In this document: positions 1 through 10,984 of the stretch, piece by piece
Numbering within the stretch: position 1 is the stretch's first letter
Layout of the letters: every line of letters begins with the position of its first letter
Assembly: GCF_000003815.2 (NCBI RefSeq)
Contig: NC_049984.1
Coordinates: 21,577,825-21,641,824 of the forward strand
Source of the DNA: Branchiostoma floridae
Lineage: Eukaryota; Chordata; Leptocardii; Amphioxiformes; Branchiostomatidae
Direction of reading: 5' to 3'
Length of the DNA: 64,000 bases
Notes under the pieces: generated by a model
Database searches by the model: none
What the model was told of the DNA's origin: nothing
Seen by the model: the letters and a program-made list of their open reading frames with translations, nothing else
Position numbers and translations under genes: made by a program

Positions 1-26
1 GGGAGTATGGTGCACATCCATCCAGC

Positions 27-386
27 TTGGCAGCCCCTTCGACGGAAAACCGTGGACTATCCAACACAGGTGACCTTCAACAACACCCATCGGAAAATGC
101 AACGGCGAAAAACCGTGGACCATCCAACACAAGTGACCTTCAACAACAGCCAACGGAAAATGCAACGGCAGAAAACCGTGGACTATCCAACACAGGTGAC
201 CTTCAACAACAGCCAACGGAAAATGCACCGGTGGAAAACCGTGGACTATCCAACACAGGTGACCTTCAACAACACCCAACGGAAAATGCAACGGCGGAAA
301 ACCGTGGACCATCCAACAAAGGTGACCTTCAACAACACCCAACGGAAAATGCACTGGCTGAACACCCTAGCCCACCCACACGGTAA
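27..386 (+). CDS. Partial repeat-containing ORF (hypothetical)
   Basis: This frame stays open for 119 codons across the 63-bp array and gives a low-complexity polar protein rich in N, Q, E and T with no recognised domain. It stops at a TAA in the sequence ACGGTAACC, which could also be read as a splice donor (ACG|GTAACC at about 382). If so, the frame could continue in a later exon such as the one near 440-628. A second frame beginning at 7 is also open but gives a basic, less natural peptide. I choose this frame on composition only. Confidence 0.35.
   Translation: MAAPSTENRGLSNTGDLQQHPSENATAKNRGPSNTSDLQQQPTENATAENRGLSNTGDLQQQPTENAPVENRGLSNTGDLQQHPTENATAENRGPSNKGDLQQHPTENALAEHPSPPTR
44..370 (+). 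repeat. 63-bp coding minisatellite, about 5 copies
   Basis: The motif CGTGGAC recurs at 51, 114, 177, 240 and 303, a constant 63-bp period, inside units that end near GGAAAATGCA. Because 63 is 21 codons, the array leaves open frames in phase along its length. The most protein-like reading (frame of base 27) repeats a hydrophilic 21-residue unit containing ENRGLSNTGDLQQHPTENAT. The copies differ by scattered substitutions but not by indels, which suggests either selection on the frame or recent amplification. Function unknown. Confidence 0.9.
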
Positions 387-439
387 CCGCAACGCCGGAA
401 AACCCTGGCCCACGTGCACACAGCATTGGGACTGCAGAA

Positions 440-628
440 GTGGGTAACGATGAACCGTCCAACACTGAAGCACCAACGCGCGAAAACAACCACTTCAGAC
501 TTGCTACTCTTACTCCAGCAGAGGCAGTGGTAAAATGTCTTTTGGAAAGATATGAAAACCCACGTAGATGGTGTTATTTAGATAGTGTAGACAGTGTAAA
601 TGGTCTCATGAAGAAATCTTTGACATAA
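440..628 (+). CDS. Short ORF, possible exon downstream of the minisatellite
   Basis: This 62-codon ORF begins ATGGGTAACG-like within a GTGGGTAACGATGAA context and contains the segment EAVVKCLLERYENPRRWCYL, which looks like a folded helix rather than random translation. It ends at a TAA followed by AT-rich DNA. Its N-terminal EPSNTEAP echoes the SNT of the upstream repeat, so it may be the C-terminal part of the same protein after splicing. No family recognised. Confidence 0.3.
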   Translation: MGNDEPSNTEAPTRENNHFRLATLTPAEAVVKCLLERYENPRRWCYLDSVDSVNGLMKKSLT

Positions 629-664
629 AAATGAAAATGTGCTACAAAAATGACTATTTTGAAT

Positions 665-770
665 ATGGTTTAAACAGAATGAAGGAATGAATGAGACCTG
701 TCTTGTACATTAATATTTTTGCCACACTGGGCAAAGTATAGGTCAAAACAAAAGAAAGGTATAGAAAGTT
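665..770 (-). mobile_element. 3' tail of a non-LTR retrotransposon (truncated copy)
   Basis: The segment with GAATGAATGAGACC, then TTGTACATT and ACTGGGCAAAGTATAGGTC, matches in order the tail at 7104-7170 (GAATGAATGAATGAAGACC, TTGTACAATT, CCGGGCTAAGTACAAGTC). Both are the 3' end of an element on the minus strand with a (TTCA)n terminal repeat. The coding part expected further right is not clearly visible, so this looks like a 5'-truncated insertion. The AT-rich DNA to about 1040 has no other recognisable feature. Confidence 0.6.
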
Positions 771-1124
771 AACACAAACAAAAGTAAACTATCATTAGAT
801 TAACTTATCCCTTGTCAGCTATAGAGATTTAAAAAAATGTTTGACTTTGGATGTTTGTGTAATGACATGAGGAATATGAATTTGTGTACTGTACGTATTT
901 GTATATGAAATGGGGAAAAAGGTTTAGTACAAGGTAATGAAGTTCATTTCTGCTTCTAAAAACTGGTGTCCAGAATTTAAGAGAGTATATTTCATTCTGT
1001 GAAAAGGGCACACAAAGGGCTAAAAAAATACGATATTGCATCTAAACTGCATCTTGTGATGACACAAAATGATGTACCAGACCAACTACATAATTCTTAT
1101 GTTGAATTTCATTTCCTTGTTCAG

Positions 1125-1299
1125 AGCAAAGTGCGGTCACCAGTTGCGCTGTGATCAGGGGACCCATGGAGTAGTCATTTTCCCCACTCAGCTGCTCAAT
1201 GCTAAACGCACGGACGGAAGTGCTCTGGGATACTTAAGAAAGTTGATTCATTTCTACTTTATGAAGGAAGTGCTAGCAGCATCCAGCCACAAGGGAAAA
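1125..1299 (+). CDS. BEN-domain exon (partial), copy 1
   Basis: The exon sits between a polypyrimidine acceptor (CCTTGTTCAG ending at 1124) and a donor (GGGAAAA|GTATGC at 1300). It encodes GTHGVVIFPTQLL, a short loop, then LRKLIHFYFMKEVLAASS and a terminal HKGK. That order and spacing (β-strand plus 'rkLl..lF..evLa.sS..Gk') is the BEN domain, a DNA- and protein-binding α-helical fold found in chromatin regulators and in some mobile elements. The C-terminal BEN helix (usually Ld..kv.aI) would lie in a following exon that I cannot place. The assignment rests on motif recall; it agrees with the clearer BEN exons at 14473 and 60240. Confidence 0.55.
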
Positions 1300-1612
1300 G
1301 TATGCTTCCTTGGACGAGAATATCATGACAGCCACCATTTGTGAGTTGTATCTGATAATTCAAAGATGGCATGCTATAATTCCAATGAAACACAGATAAC
1401 ACCCATGTTTCTTACATTACCAAAGGTTATCGAACATAAATCACTGCAAAATGAACAGCAGATAACATCGCACGTTATTTGCAATGGCGTCCATGGGATT
1501 TTTGTTATTCATTAGTTCATTGTATTACTGTTTCACTTTCTTATCATTATGACATGCATTCATTTTTATATTTTCTGGTCTTGTTGCAGACCTTGCGAAC
1601 AACGCCTAAACA

Positions 1613-1864
1613 TTGGAGCTTCTACTATCAGCATTAGAAGCGGAGGATGTTAACAACTTGGTAGAGGAGGTAATATATGTTTTACAGGACAGCTACACAC
1701 CAAGGCATAGAGTCAGTGTCATCGATCCTCACAAGATGTTCGACATCAAAGAATGGTTGGACCAAACCATGAATGATGCACAAAACCATAATAGCCCCCA
1801 CTCCTTCAAGATCATCGAAATGGATAGAGAGGTAAAAGTAATCGCCACGGTCGGTTGGAAGTGA
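1613..1864 (+). pseudogene. Exon-like ORF of unknown family, stop just upstream
   Basis: An acceptor-like GTCTTGTTGCAG ends at 1589, but the reading frame then meets a TAA at 1607-1609 before an 83-codon open stretch. That stretch includes DVNNLVEEVIYVLQ, RVSVIDPHKMFDIKEWLDQT and EVKVIATVGWK, which is compositionally protein-like. I recall similar 'V..I.P.kmF.ikpWl' segments in multicopy lancelet and cnidarian proteins that carry C-terminal mobile-element domains, but I cannot name the family. The upstream in-frame stop argues for decay. Confidence 0.35.
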
Positions 1865-2257
1865 TGTGAAGTAGCTTCACATAATGCCGAGCACACCAAC
1901 CGAAAGAGGCCCAGACTTTTTTTATTCCTTTGCTAACCACATGCGCACATTTGACAATGCCACATAAACAACCAAAATCAGAATATAGGGTTTCTTCTCT
2001 GACCAATCTGTTGGCTGAGCAAGAGAAAAGCTCAAGACCTTATACTAGTACTACTAAGGAAGACGTGAAACCAAGTACTAGTAAACGTAATACATATTAT
2101 GGTGTCATTATGGCATGATATGCTATACATGTATTAACTGAGTACGTCAACAAAATGAAATGTAAAATGAAGAAGACCCTCGGCCGCGTAGCAGGCTAAG
2201 TCCTGATGTGTTTCGAGGCTCTGGCCAGCCAACCTTGACATGACTATATTTTCGCAG

Positions 2258-2958
2258 GCATGACTCCCGGTCCAGGCAATGCCTTATCAGGCAAGGTCCT
2301 GCTGTTAGACGAAATCTTCCAATTCGGAACAGGTGGAAACGATGTGAAGAAAACCATAGAGGCCCTCAATAATAGGGCCTACCAGCGTAAAGGATAATTA
2401 GCCTTGTCACATTGTCCAGCTGCACTACCCTATCGATGAGGAGTTAGGTAATTATCAAAGTAACTTGTCATTTGCATAGTCATTGTATACCTGAGATGTG
2501 TTCCTTCACAGATTACAGCATAACGTTTGTTAATGTAGGGTAAATTTCATTTCTACATCTAACCCCGATAAGGGTCAAACATCGAGGTTCGAACCTATGT
2601 CACAGACAGCAGTCTGACAATAATAGGCATTTCCTTTCTTATATCACAAGGCGGAGAGGTCTATGACACACTGAAGTCCACAGCCTCCTCTGTCGGCAGA
2701 GAAATGGAGGAGATCGGGGACAGTGGACTGGGATTTAAGGGCAGTGGCATGTCACAATTATAGTACCTAAGACAAGTACCCTAAAAATGTGTCAAAATAC
2801 TTTTTATTTCAACATTTTCTGAGCCAATTTCCGCCTTCAGATACCTCACAGCTGACTGGAAGTCCGTGGCAATGCTAAGACTAAACCAGGCCAGCAGCAA
2901 GGCATTTTGCAACATCGTGAAAGAGATGGAGTTATCAATAAGAACCAAATATCAATAA
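2258..2958 (+). CDS. Three short exon-like coding segments
   Basis: Three stretches begin right after acceptor-like sites and stay open until a stop. 2258-2396 follows TATATTTTCGCAG and encodes GKVLLLDEIFQFGTGG and an Asn-rich helix. 2651-2763 follows TTATATCACAAG and encodes VYDTLKSTASSVGREMEEIG. 2841-2958 follows TTTCCGCCTTCAG and encodes YLTADWKSVAMLRLNQAS. All lie on the plus strand with 80-260 bp between them, as compact introns would. They are too short to identify and donor sites are weak, so they could be remnants of one multi-exon element gene together with the segments at 1125 and 1613. Confidence 0.3.
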
Positions 2959-3479
2959 GAACCTAACTGGGGCATTCTAGAATACGTATAAACACTCGAA
3001 AACTTTATCAGTTTTAGTGGACTTGACAGTGACCATATATTTAGGTACCAGGTATCATTGTTTGATGTAAATTGTTACTTATTGATCACATTTAGACATG
3101 AACTAAATAAATCTTACTTTGTAGCTGCTATCTAAATAAAGATGGTGTCATTATACTTTTTTTAGTTATGTGTAGCTGTATTGTCAAAACAACAAGTTGA
3201 AGCCAAGGAGATTTCAGCAGTATGTTAAGTCAGAAACACTACTATTTTAGGATCATTCTCAAGAAAACTCAGTGGTTTTTCGTACATTGGTGTTGAGACA
3301 GAAAAATACCGTCTGGAGGAGTTGCCCGAGGCATTCACATTGACTAAGCCTGAGGAGATGTCCATCGTGACTTAATGAGCGCTTCTGTTATTCACATGGC
3401 AGCAGTGTGCTTGGCGTTAGACAAAATCTTCAATGCGGTAATTCATAAATTTCTGTAGTATAGTGAGCGTCACTTGTCA

Positions 3480-3780
3480 AAACATCCAACATACCCATCT
3501 AACTAAATACGCTGAACCAGCCCCCACTGAGCCAGAGGCACAGTCCCCGAAGTCTGGGTTTCCAAGAGGCTGGACAGCTGTAACAATATATCTGACTAAC
3601 AAACCCAGAGTTAGTTGAATGTTCTGCCAAAAGCTAAAAAATAAACATCGATGTGATTATTGTTGTGTCACGATTTGATCCGCCACCAATGGTTACGTTT
3701 CATAGAAGTAAAATATTGTCGAGGAACCTCCTTTTATGATCAGATGTTGCAAGTTGTGCTGACTTTGGTAGAGAAAGACC
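3480..3780 (+). repeat. Dispersed repeat A, copy 1
   Basis: About 300 bp, starting AACATCCAACA and including AGTCTGGGTTTCCAAGAGG, CTGGACAGCTGTAACA, a run with AAACATCGATG, and TCAGATGTTGCAAG near the end. The same landmarks occur in the same order and orientation at 16111-16403 and, shortened, at 60615-60770. Copies 1 and 2 agree over the whole length with substitutions and small indels. No coding frame is conserved between copies and no terminal inverted repeat or target duplication is evident. Possibly an internal piece of a larger unclassified element. Confidence 0.8.
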
Positions 3781-6160
3781 CTGGGCCAAGTGTCAGGGCA
3801 AAGGGGTGGCATACCAAAGGCGATCACACAACACGACGCCAGATGGCAGTTAAGTTGGTACATATCTGTGGACGAGGAAACAGAGGAGTCAAAGGATAGA
3901 GTCTCCTTAATCGCAATTGCTCCTGTGAGCAATGAGACAGCAGATGTGACAGTGAAATATTTGACTGAAACACTACATGCTATTCAGGAAGTTTGTTCTG
4001 TGGTAGGGGTGGATATGCTTTAAGTTTTGCACATGTAGGTCAAATCCTGACACATATACAATTAGAGCTGCTGTAGAAACTAAAGTCACAAGACTGTTAA
4101 CAGAAATGAAAGAGGAAAAACGCTTGAGTCCATCATTCCAGATTTGGATACTCTGTTCAGTGAGGAAAGGGCGAGAAAGAAGAAGGTGCATGCATCATTG
4201 ATGTGTCATTGTTATGATTTCGGTATGGCGGCTTAGAAAAGGTGTCTTCTGACACTTGTCCCGCCATACCCTCCGTTGTCTATGAAAATGGAGAATCTCA
4301 AAAAATAAATAAATAAATAAAATGTGCAGATGGTTCTCTCGTGTGCAACTGGTCGTTTCAGGAGTTACAAGAAAAGGCAAAGGGAAAAATCGACCCAAAC
4401 GATGCTGACCTGAAGTTGTCAGGAAAGATCATGAATCACAAGTTAGGAAAGAGGCTTTTAAGTTGACAAGACTGGGCGATACACCAACAAAGTAGAGAGA
4501 GGTGAGCAAGACGTCCCAAATATGGATTCAGATCTCGAACCTCTGCTGCAGTACACGCGTCGACAACGGAATGGGTATGTCAATAGCCCGTGCTGCAGAA
4601 AATATTCCATGTCACCAAACTCAGCAGTCATTCCTACATTGGAAGGGGTGGAGAAGACACTCTCACCGGGCGTACAAGATGGAAGTAGCAAACAAGATAA
4701 GACAAAAAGCCAAGACACTTAAAAGACCTTGTGTTCGCGCATTTGAAAGAAGCATATGCTAATAAGGCCCCGATTTCGGCGTTGATTCAGGCTTCCTATG
4801 GACGGCAGCAACTGCGAATCGATCCGGCAATGAAGAAATGGCCTACCTCGCCCATTTGGATCGGAAGTTTGATCACCAGAAGATGGTTCCGAAACAATGC
4901 GACTGTATGATGAGCTCGTTAGAAAAATGCCATCTCTTCATATCGTAGGCCAACAGAAGATGGGGACGGTTTATACATCTTTTTACATCTCGCGGGCAGA
5001 TGTCTTCGACGTTGAGTCGGGCTAAGAAAGTGATATGGACGTGGACGGCGCGAACGAAACGTAAGGTTTCCCTGATTTCCTGGGCCCTTTTCCGCTGGAC
5101 GGCAATAGCGTAGACGAAGATAGCGTCTACACTACGTAGGCAGGACACTACAACTGTTGAAGAGCTGGTTGGCGTCATCAATCAGAGTTACCCCAACACG
5201 CATACGGATGAGCTCGGATGTGAAGGGGTTTCTCTGCATCGTAAGCAACGACTTGGAGCAGCACAGCTACACTCATGCCTACACATTTACCAAGGGGCCT
5301 GACGAGAAGCTTGTCCTCCAGTACATGGTATTTGCTATTCTGTTCTAGTAATGTCATCTTGATATTTGTGACACAGTGACTTAGTGTTTTATTGGTATAG
5401 TTGTACTTGTAGCGCACGTAGTTTACCGGCTGCAGCGCGCATGTGCCGGGGTGGATTGAGAGAGGACGGGAGAGAGCTTTCTTAGAATTTTGAGATCTCC
5501 CGATTTCACATCGATGCATCTGTGGGTGTAGTTTGCTGGGCTGGCCTTCAGAGTTTTTCAATGCCTGAGCTGTGTGGCCAACACAACTGACTCTGTCTTA
5601 TTGGGTGCAATCATAGATGATGTCACAGTTAACAACCAGCTAAGACCCCTGCTCTCTTCAATGGAAAATAAAAAGTTAACTCTTTAGGTAAAATAAAAAA
5701 ATAAAATCTGGAATCATCAACACAGCGCAAGCATAAAAAGAAACCTGAAGTAGACTTGTGCAGGGACATTCTTGAAGCAGTTCCACAAGTTGCCCTATCT
5801 CTGTGCCTTTGCCCACTTCTGGAACTGTTTCGTGATGGAAAGCACAAGTTACACGAAGCACACCACTGTTTTGATGTGCAGAAAGATGACATTGAGAAAC
5901 AAAAAAAATGTCCCAGGTTGCTTTTGCCAACAACCTTAAAAACAACCAAAATTTTAAAGGACCAAGTTCCGAAAAATCAGCATTGAAGCCATCAAAAATG
6001 AGTTAAGTGAAAAAAAAACTAGCACATGAGCAAGCCAGAATAAAAATAGTAAACACAACCAGAAGCAGTGGACGAGCCAGCCAAATACACAAGTATCATG
6101 TTAGATGGAATGGACCATTTCCACAGTCTCCATCTACATTGTAATTATTTTACGCCACAT
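3781..6160. other. Unassigned region with short ORFs
   Basis: No recognised domain was found. Plus-strand ORFs occur at 3790-4023 (77 codons, acidic, with ETADVTVKYLTETLHAIQEV) and 4502-4762 (86 codons, basic). A minus-strand frame at 4873-5181 overlaps plus-strand segments such as YDELVRKMPSLHIVGQQK. A donor-like TACATG|GTATTT occurs at 5326. A short (AAAT)n run lies at about 4303-4322. These may be degraded exons of the multicopy gene families seen elsewhere, but I could not connect them. Confidence 0.35.
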
Positions 6161-6161
6161 G

Positions 6162-6370
6162 TGTTGGTTTATGTTGTATTTAGTTAGAATAACACCCCTA
6201 TGTTATGTTGGTTCGGTCCTATAGTCAGTCCGACCACCGTCTCCTACTGTATCGCCATGTTGGAATAAAGCTCCTCGATATAGTTGCATCGTGTGCCCAA
6301 GAGTCGTTCCCTTATAGTGATCCCTTGTCCATACTGGCGTGGTGGCAGCGTTGGGATCTCGAAACCCACA
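6162..6370 (+). mobile_element. LTR end plus leader of a Gypsy-like element (putative)
   Basis: The stretch starts TGTTGGTTTATG and contains an AATAAAG polyadenylation-like signal (about 6266) followed by CTCCTCGATATAG, an arrangement seen in the R region of many LTRs. It is then followed by ACTGGCGTGGTGGCAGCGTT, which resembles a primer-binding/leader segment after an LTR. No second copy of this LTR is present in the window and no gag follows, so this is a fragment. The call is based on organisation only. Confidence 0.3.
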
Positions 6371-7095
6371 CACCGCTTCGAAAACGCCGCAAATCAGTTC
6401 AAGGATTCGCACATAGCGTCCGGAGAGCACACCCAAAGCAATAACTCCTTCAAACCAGCCAGCGATCCTTCTCCATACTGGCGATATCTTAAATATTCAC
6501 TCATTCATTGCAGACTTATGCCCCTAGGCCTAACACACATTGCTTTTACCATTGTGTGTCATTCCGCAGGCTAAGGAAATTTGCTGCCTAAAGGAATGAT
6601 ATTTGATTGAATGCCGACATTTCATAGCAATGTAACATCTACTCTCAGTTCTGCCGGGTGCCATATTACCACGGTGACGACAAAACGTTGTTGTAGAGAA
6701 CTTGTATGCTGCTGTTGGGATCATGGTGCAAATGTATTATGTATACATGCACAAAATTCCGCGACGAAGGTAAACAAAAGCATATTCTGATGCATAACAA
6801 ATAAACTGCATATGACAAACACACCATTGCATTAGCATTTATTTGAGCGTGGGCTTATAATATACAATGTACTTAGAATTCTCAAATGTACTGGAACATC
6901 TTTGACCACCGAAGCTTTGACCTACATGCACACTCCAATGTCTGTCAAAGGGCAATTTGATCAATCGTACATTACTTGACATGGATTTTTGTTGATGTCG
7001 TGGAACAACATTGTACCACAACACATTCTGACATGACAGCCACATGTAATTGACTTAGATCACACGATGCACCAAGACACCTATGAAATCACCAA

Positions 7096-9130
7096 GTATA
7101 TTGAATGAATGAATGAAGACCTTTATTGTACAATTTGCCCAACCGGGCTAAGTACAAGTCACAACAAATCAGGATATATACATACATAAAAGTGTCACAA
7201 ATCTAGTCTAACACAAAAGTTCGGCTTCTTCTCGCTTCTTGGTAATAGTGAAAATGTAGGACTGTATGGGTTTCGCTATTGTCGGTTTGTCAAAACGCAT
7301 GAGAAATATAAACTTGTCAGTGCTACTCATGTGTCTAAAATGAGGGAATCTACTTTCTATATAACTAAATAGAGTATTTCTATCATTCGCATACATATCG
7401 CAATCAACAGTGAAGTGCACTTCATCTTCTACCATGTTTGAGGTACAAAATTGGCAGATTCTTTGTTCTAGAGGAGTGCGGCTGTGCCTTCCCGATTCAA
7501 TTCGCAGTCGGTGGCAACTGATTCTTAGTTTAGCAATGGTAGTTCTATGCCGAATGTTTGTGATTTTCAAATACTGCTCTTCATTGTATGTGGATTTCAG
7601 TAGTCTGTACGTTCGGAGTTTGTTTTTCGCACGTAAACCTTTATCATCATTATGAATGTTGGTTAGAAAATTCTGGAAATAAATATCATTCAGTCGTTGG
7701 TGGATTGCAGAAATTAGGTGGGATATGTTTGGATCTGTTGACTTACGGGCTTGCCAAACAAAAGGGTAACCACACTCCTCTCAAGTTTTGCGAACACCAG
7801 ATGCCCAACATTTGGTACCTGATGAATCTAGATTAAGCTGACATAAGAGAGCGTCTGCCTGCAGACTCTCAGCTGGCACATTCTGTTGAATTCTAATGAA
7901 ATATTTGATGGCGTTTAGGGAGGCTTCCAGTTGGATAGGATACCTCCCTAATTCAGCGCGTACAGCAAGGTTAGATGCAGTTTTCGGAACATTAAGTGAG
8001 TGTTTACAAAATTTCAAGTGCACTGTTTCAATAGGACAAGATATAGGACTTTTGAATGAGCTCCAAATTTCAGATCCATATAACAAAATAGGTTTAACAC
8101 AAGTGTCGAAGAGTTTGTTTTTAACTGATAATGGTGCGTCTGCTTTGTCTAATGATTGTCTAATTCCAAATAGAGCTTTCAATCCCTTGCTGTATAAGTA
8201 TTTGCTGTTGGCTTTGAATGTGCCAGCTGAGGATACAACAATACCTAGATAACAATAAGATGTTACTATTTCTAAAGCATTATTATCAAACAAAAAACTA
8301 CAATCTTTCGGTAAGCGGCCTCCCTTTGTAAATACAATAACCTTTGTCTTTTTCAGGTTAACCTTCAGCTTCCATGATTTACAATATTGTTCTAGTCTAA
8401 GTAGGGAGGACTGTAAGCCTTGTTGAGATTCTGAGAAGATAACCAAGTCATCGGCATATAAAAGACATGGCACTTTCATGTTGTACAGAATAGGAGAATT
8501 GCTAGAAAAGTTATCAAATTCAGATACTATATCACTAATGAACAAATTAAACAATGTTGGACTCAGATTACAGCCTTGTCGAACCCCGCAGTTAGTTACA
8601 AATGTTTCGGTAAGACGATTGTTGGTTTTGATACAGTTATTAGTTTTGGAATACATGTCTTTTATGGTCGATAGGAAGTTTCCTCCTATTCCAAGATTAT
8701 TTTATTTGAACAGGAGACCCTCTCGCCAAACAGAGTCGAAAGCTTTGCTAAAATCAACAAAGCATGCGTAAAGACGTGAATTTTGACTGAGATATTTGCT
8801 TACTAAAGTAGTTAATACGAAAAGATTATCAGACGTTCTATAGTTTTTTCTAAAACCGGCCTGTTGAGGTTTAAAAAGGCTGTTCTGTTCCGCATAGTTC
8901 ACAAGACGAGTATTCAAAATGGACGAGAATAATTTCCCCAGACAACTCATAATGGAGATACCCCGACAGTTGTCTGGGACTGAGGTATCACCTGACTTGT
9001 GTATTGGTACTATATGACTAAGTGACCATTCTTTGGGAAAGTATCCGTTTTGCAAACATGAATTGAACTATATGTAGCATCATTGTATAACTTATTCACA
9101 TGGTTTGAAAACGTAACCTTATTTATCCGT
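7096..9130 (-). mobile_element. Non-LTR retrotransposon, 5'-truncated, decayed
   Basis: Reading the minus strand, the element runs from reverse transcriptase fingers (about 9068) through palm and thumb to a Cys/His C-terminal domain (about 7210). It then has a short 3' UTR with TTGTACAATAAAGG and a terminal (TTCA)n repeat at 7104-7118, a tail type typical of Jockey/CR1/L2-group elements. The 5' half (endonuclease, ORF1) is absent, as expected for 5' truncation during target-primed reverse transcription. Related 3' fragments in the window lie at 665-770, 10825-10975 and 41010-41760. Confidence 0.85.
7208..9067 (-). pseudogene. Reverse transcriptase with Cys/His C-terminal domain
   Basis: A single reading frame covers nearly 1.9 kb, interrupted by only two in-frame stops (TAA at 8702-8704 and TGA at 7781-7783). 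An upstream frameshift lies near 9068, where a peptide NKLYNDAT precedes in another frame. Landmarks in order are IVPIHKSGD, NCRGISIMSCLGKLF, GFRKNYRTSDNLF, ACFVDFSKAFDSV, GVRQGCNLSPTLFN, the catalytic LLYADDLVIFSE, KTKVIVF, and then ESGRHSRTP...CQFC...EDEVHF...C. The YADD active site and first Asp (FVDFSKAFD) are intact. This RT copies element RNA into DNA at a nicked target. The copy itself is inactive. Confidence 0.88.
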
Positions 9131-9982
9131 GCATTAAATCATAAATCACTTCTTTGCTTCCAGGATACAGTCACCATCAAGCCACTCCCTATCTACATTG
9201 TAGGGGCTCTTCTGTACAACCCATCCCTCCTGTTTTTATTCCTGGAATCCCACATCTTCCCCCATGGGACTAACTTGACCCTCAATGGTCATGCTAACCA
9301 TCTTCCTGAAGATAGGACTAAGTAGGGCAGGGCTGGGAAAAACGTTGTACCTGCAGATGGATAATTGCTACCGGGAATGCAAGTCAAATAGATGTTGTTC
9401 GTCTGCTGGTTACTAGTTAAGTGGAAAATTTTCAATAAGGTAAGTGCTAATCAATTCAATACTAACAACACCTGCTTCATCATTTATTTAAGATGTTCCT
9501 GTTCATAGATGCACATTTAGATTCTGTTCATGTGCTTGACATTCACTTTGCTATTTAAAGTGCTTCTTTGTTGTGTGTTAATGAAGATGAAGCATGGTGA
9601 CTATTAACTGACACTGAGTAACATCCATACATAAACATAAATTTATATTTTCAATTGAGATTTACTTGAAGAAGGGCAATTGCATTAGTTTTGTCCAGAT
9701 GTACAATATTGAGAATTGCTATTGATCATGTGAATGATATATATTCGCTTAGATATGATTGCAATCATAGCATGTTATAGTGTGTAGAATTAATATTGCC
9801 ATAGTTACACACAAGGAGGACATTGTCTTATAAACCTAGTATGATGAGACAAAAGCGATGTCTGTTGCCAGACACGTACATGTTTGCTTTAAGTTATCAG
9901 GTTCAACTTTTTTCTTTGCAGGTAAATGTGTCAAAAGCATTTATAACATCAGCCTTAATCTTTTTTTCCTTGTTTACATTAG
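9131..9982. other. AT-rich intergenic stretch
   Basis: No gene seen. A plus-strand 80-codon ORF at 9083-9325 overlaps the broken end of the RT element and has no recognisable domain. 9330-9980 is AT-rich with a polypyrimidine tract just before the acceptor at 9982. Confidence 0.5.
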
Positions 9983-10180
9983 GTCAAAGTTAGCCACATG
10001 ATGGTTCGCCACACCCATGACAAAGTTGATCAAAGATTCAGCATCCTGACACACCAGCTGGAGGGGAAGAACACGACCACCACTCTTCTTCCAAACCAAC
10101 ATGGATTCAGTGGAACTAGGGTCCCAATCCGCAGAGACATCATTGGCCTCGCTATCAATATCACTCTCCTCTGTCTCTGA
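9983..10180 (+). CDS. Exon fragment with VRHTHDKVDQRFS motif (DUF7869-like)
   Basis: The acceptor TTGTTTACATTAG (ending 9982) is followed by an open frame beginning VKVSHMMVRHTHDKVDQRFS. The pattern 'vGHTHedvDq.FS.i...l' is one I associate with DUF7869-type proteins common in transposon-rich invertebrate genomes; here the usual Gly before HTH is Arg. The frame continues to a stop at 10180 but loses its family-like character after about 10060. Function of the family is unknown; a nuclease/transposase-related role is my inference. The opposite strand is also open here (see findings). Confidence 0.45.
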   Translation, partial: VKVSHMMVRHTHDKVDQRFSILTHQLEGKNTTTTLLPNQHGFSGTRVPIRRDIIGLAINITLLCL

Positions 10181-10255
10181 GACATTCATCGGGGGTCGAA
10201 CGCTCATGAACTGTTCATTTGTAAAACAAAATAATGTAACGTACGCAATGCGGAT

Positions 10256-10741
10256 GTGTGGGTCAGGGGGAAAAGACATCTTGTCTTTGCAACTGACCAA
10301 CAGCTGGGGCAGTTGGCCAAGGCGAAGAACTGGTTCTGCGACGGGACGTTCTTCGTTGTGCGGCCGCCGTTCACGCAACTCTTCGGCATCGATGCATTCA
10401 TACGCCAGGACAAGGACTACAAACAAGTGTCATCTCGTCTTGATAAGCAGGAGGGACAAGGAGGTACGAAAACGTTTTGCTATGTTATTTGCTTGTTCAG
10501 CTGTATACAAACAGCCATGGCTGCCAAACTAGCACATAATAACACAGCAGTATTTGTTTGCCGTTATAGGTGTTCCAGACCATCAAGGACATGCTCCCAA
10601 GGGCTCCCCGGGTCGAGAACTTCGCCCTACAACCCGTGTTCAAAATCCATGACGGAGTGAAAGCTGTATTCACCGACTGCACCAGGAAAGGATGCGCCTT
10701 TCATCTCACGCAAGCCATATACAGGAAGATACAGAGGATCG
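10256..10741 (+). pseudogene. MULE-type DDE transposase fragment, two exons
   Basis: Exon 1 encodes RHLVFATDQQL, AKNWFCDGTFFVV and FTQLFGIDAFIRQ, the start of a MULE transposase catalytic core; the Asp of DGTF is the expected first catalytic residue. After a possible intron from GGAG|GTACGA (about 10463) to CCGTTATAG (10569), exon 2 gives VFQTIKDMLPRAPRVENF and KGCAFHLTQAIYRKIQ, ending at a donor GATCG|GTATGT. Two defects are visible. The usual acidic residue in the 'DfE.A' segment is lost (ALQPVFKIHDG), and the linking sequence SSRLDKQEGQGG replaces the normal hydrophobic strand. Related remnant at 35364-36130. Confidence 0.75.
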
Positions 10742-10824
10742 GTATGTACACGATCGCTTTGTACATGCGAATTGTTTAACAAACATTTTAACTGCAAACT
10801 GATTTACATAGTAATGCATTTTAA

Positions 10825-10975
10825 TTGACGTATTTTCAATACTGGTCTTCATTGTATCACTTGAATATTATGTACGTTCGGAGTTTTCTTTCACAGTTGC
10901 GCTATTGTAATCATTATGAATGTTGGTTAGAAAGCTCTGAACATAAATGTCCTTCAGACACTAGTAGATTAAAAA
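10825..10975 (-). mobile_element. Non-LTR retrotransposon internal fragment
   Basis: The string TCTTCATTGTAT, then GTACGTTCGGAGTTT, ATCATTATGAATGTTGGTTAGAAA and TGTCCTTCAGACACTAGT, matches in order the minus-strand element between about 7575 and 7710. Only about 150 bp are retained, with no ends. It is part of the RT-to-C-terminal linker coding region of that family. Confidence 0.7.
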
Positions 10976-10984
10976 GACAATTTT

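Noticed and set aside
2585-2596. GGTTCGAACCT, a tRNA B-box-like sequence
   Set aside because: No A box, acceptor stem or anticodon arm could be fitted around it, and it is not repeated in the window, so neither a tRNA nor a SINE is supported.
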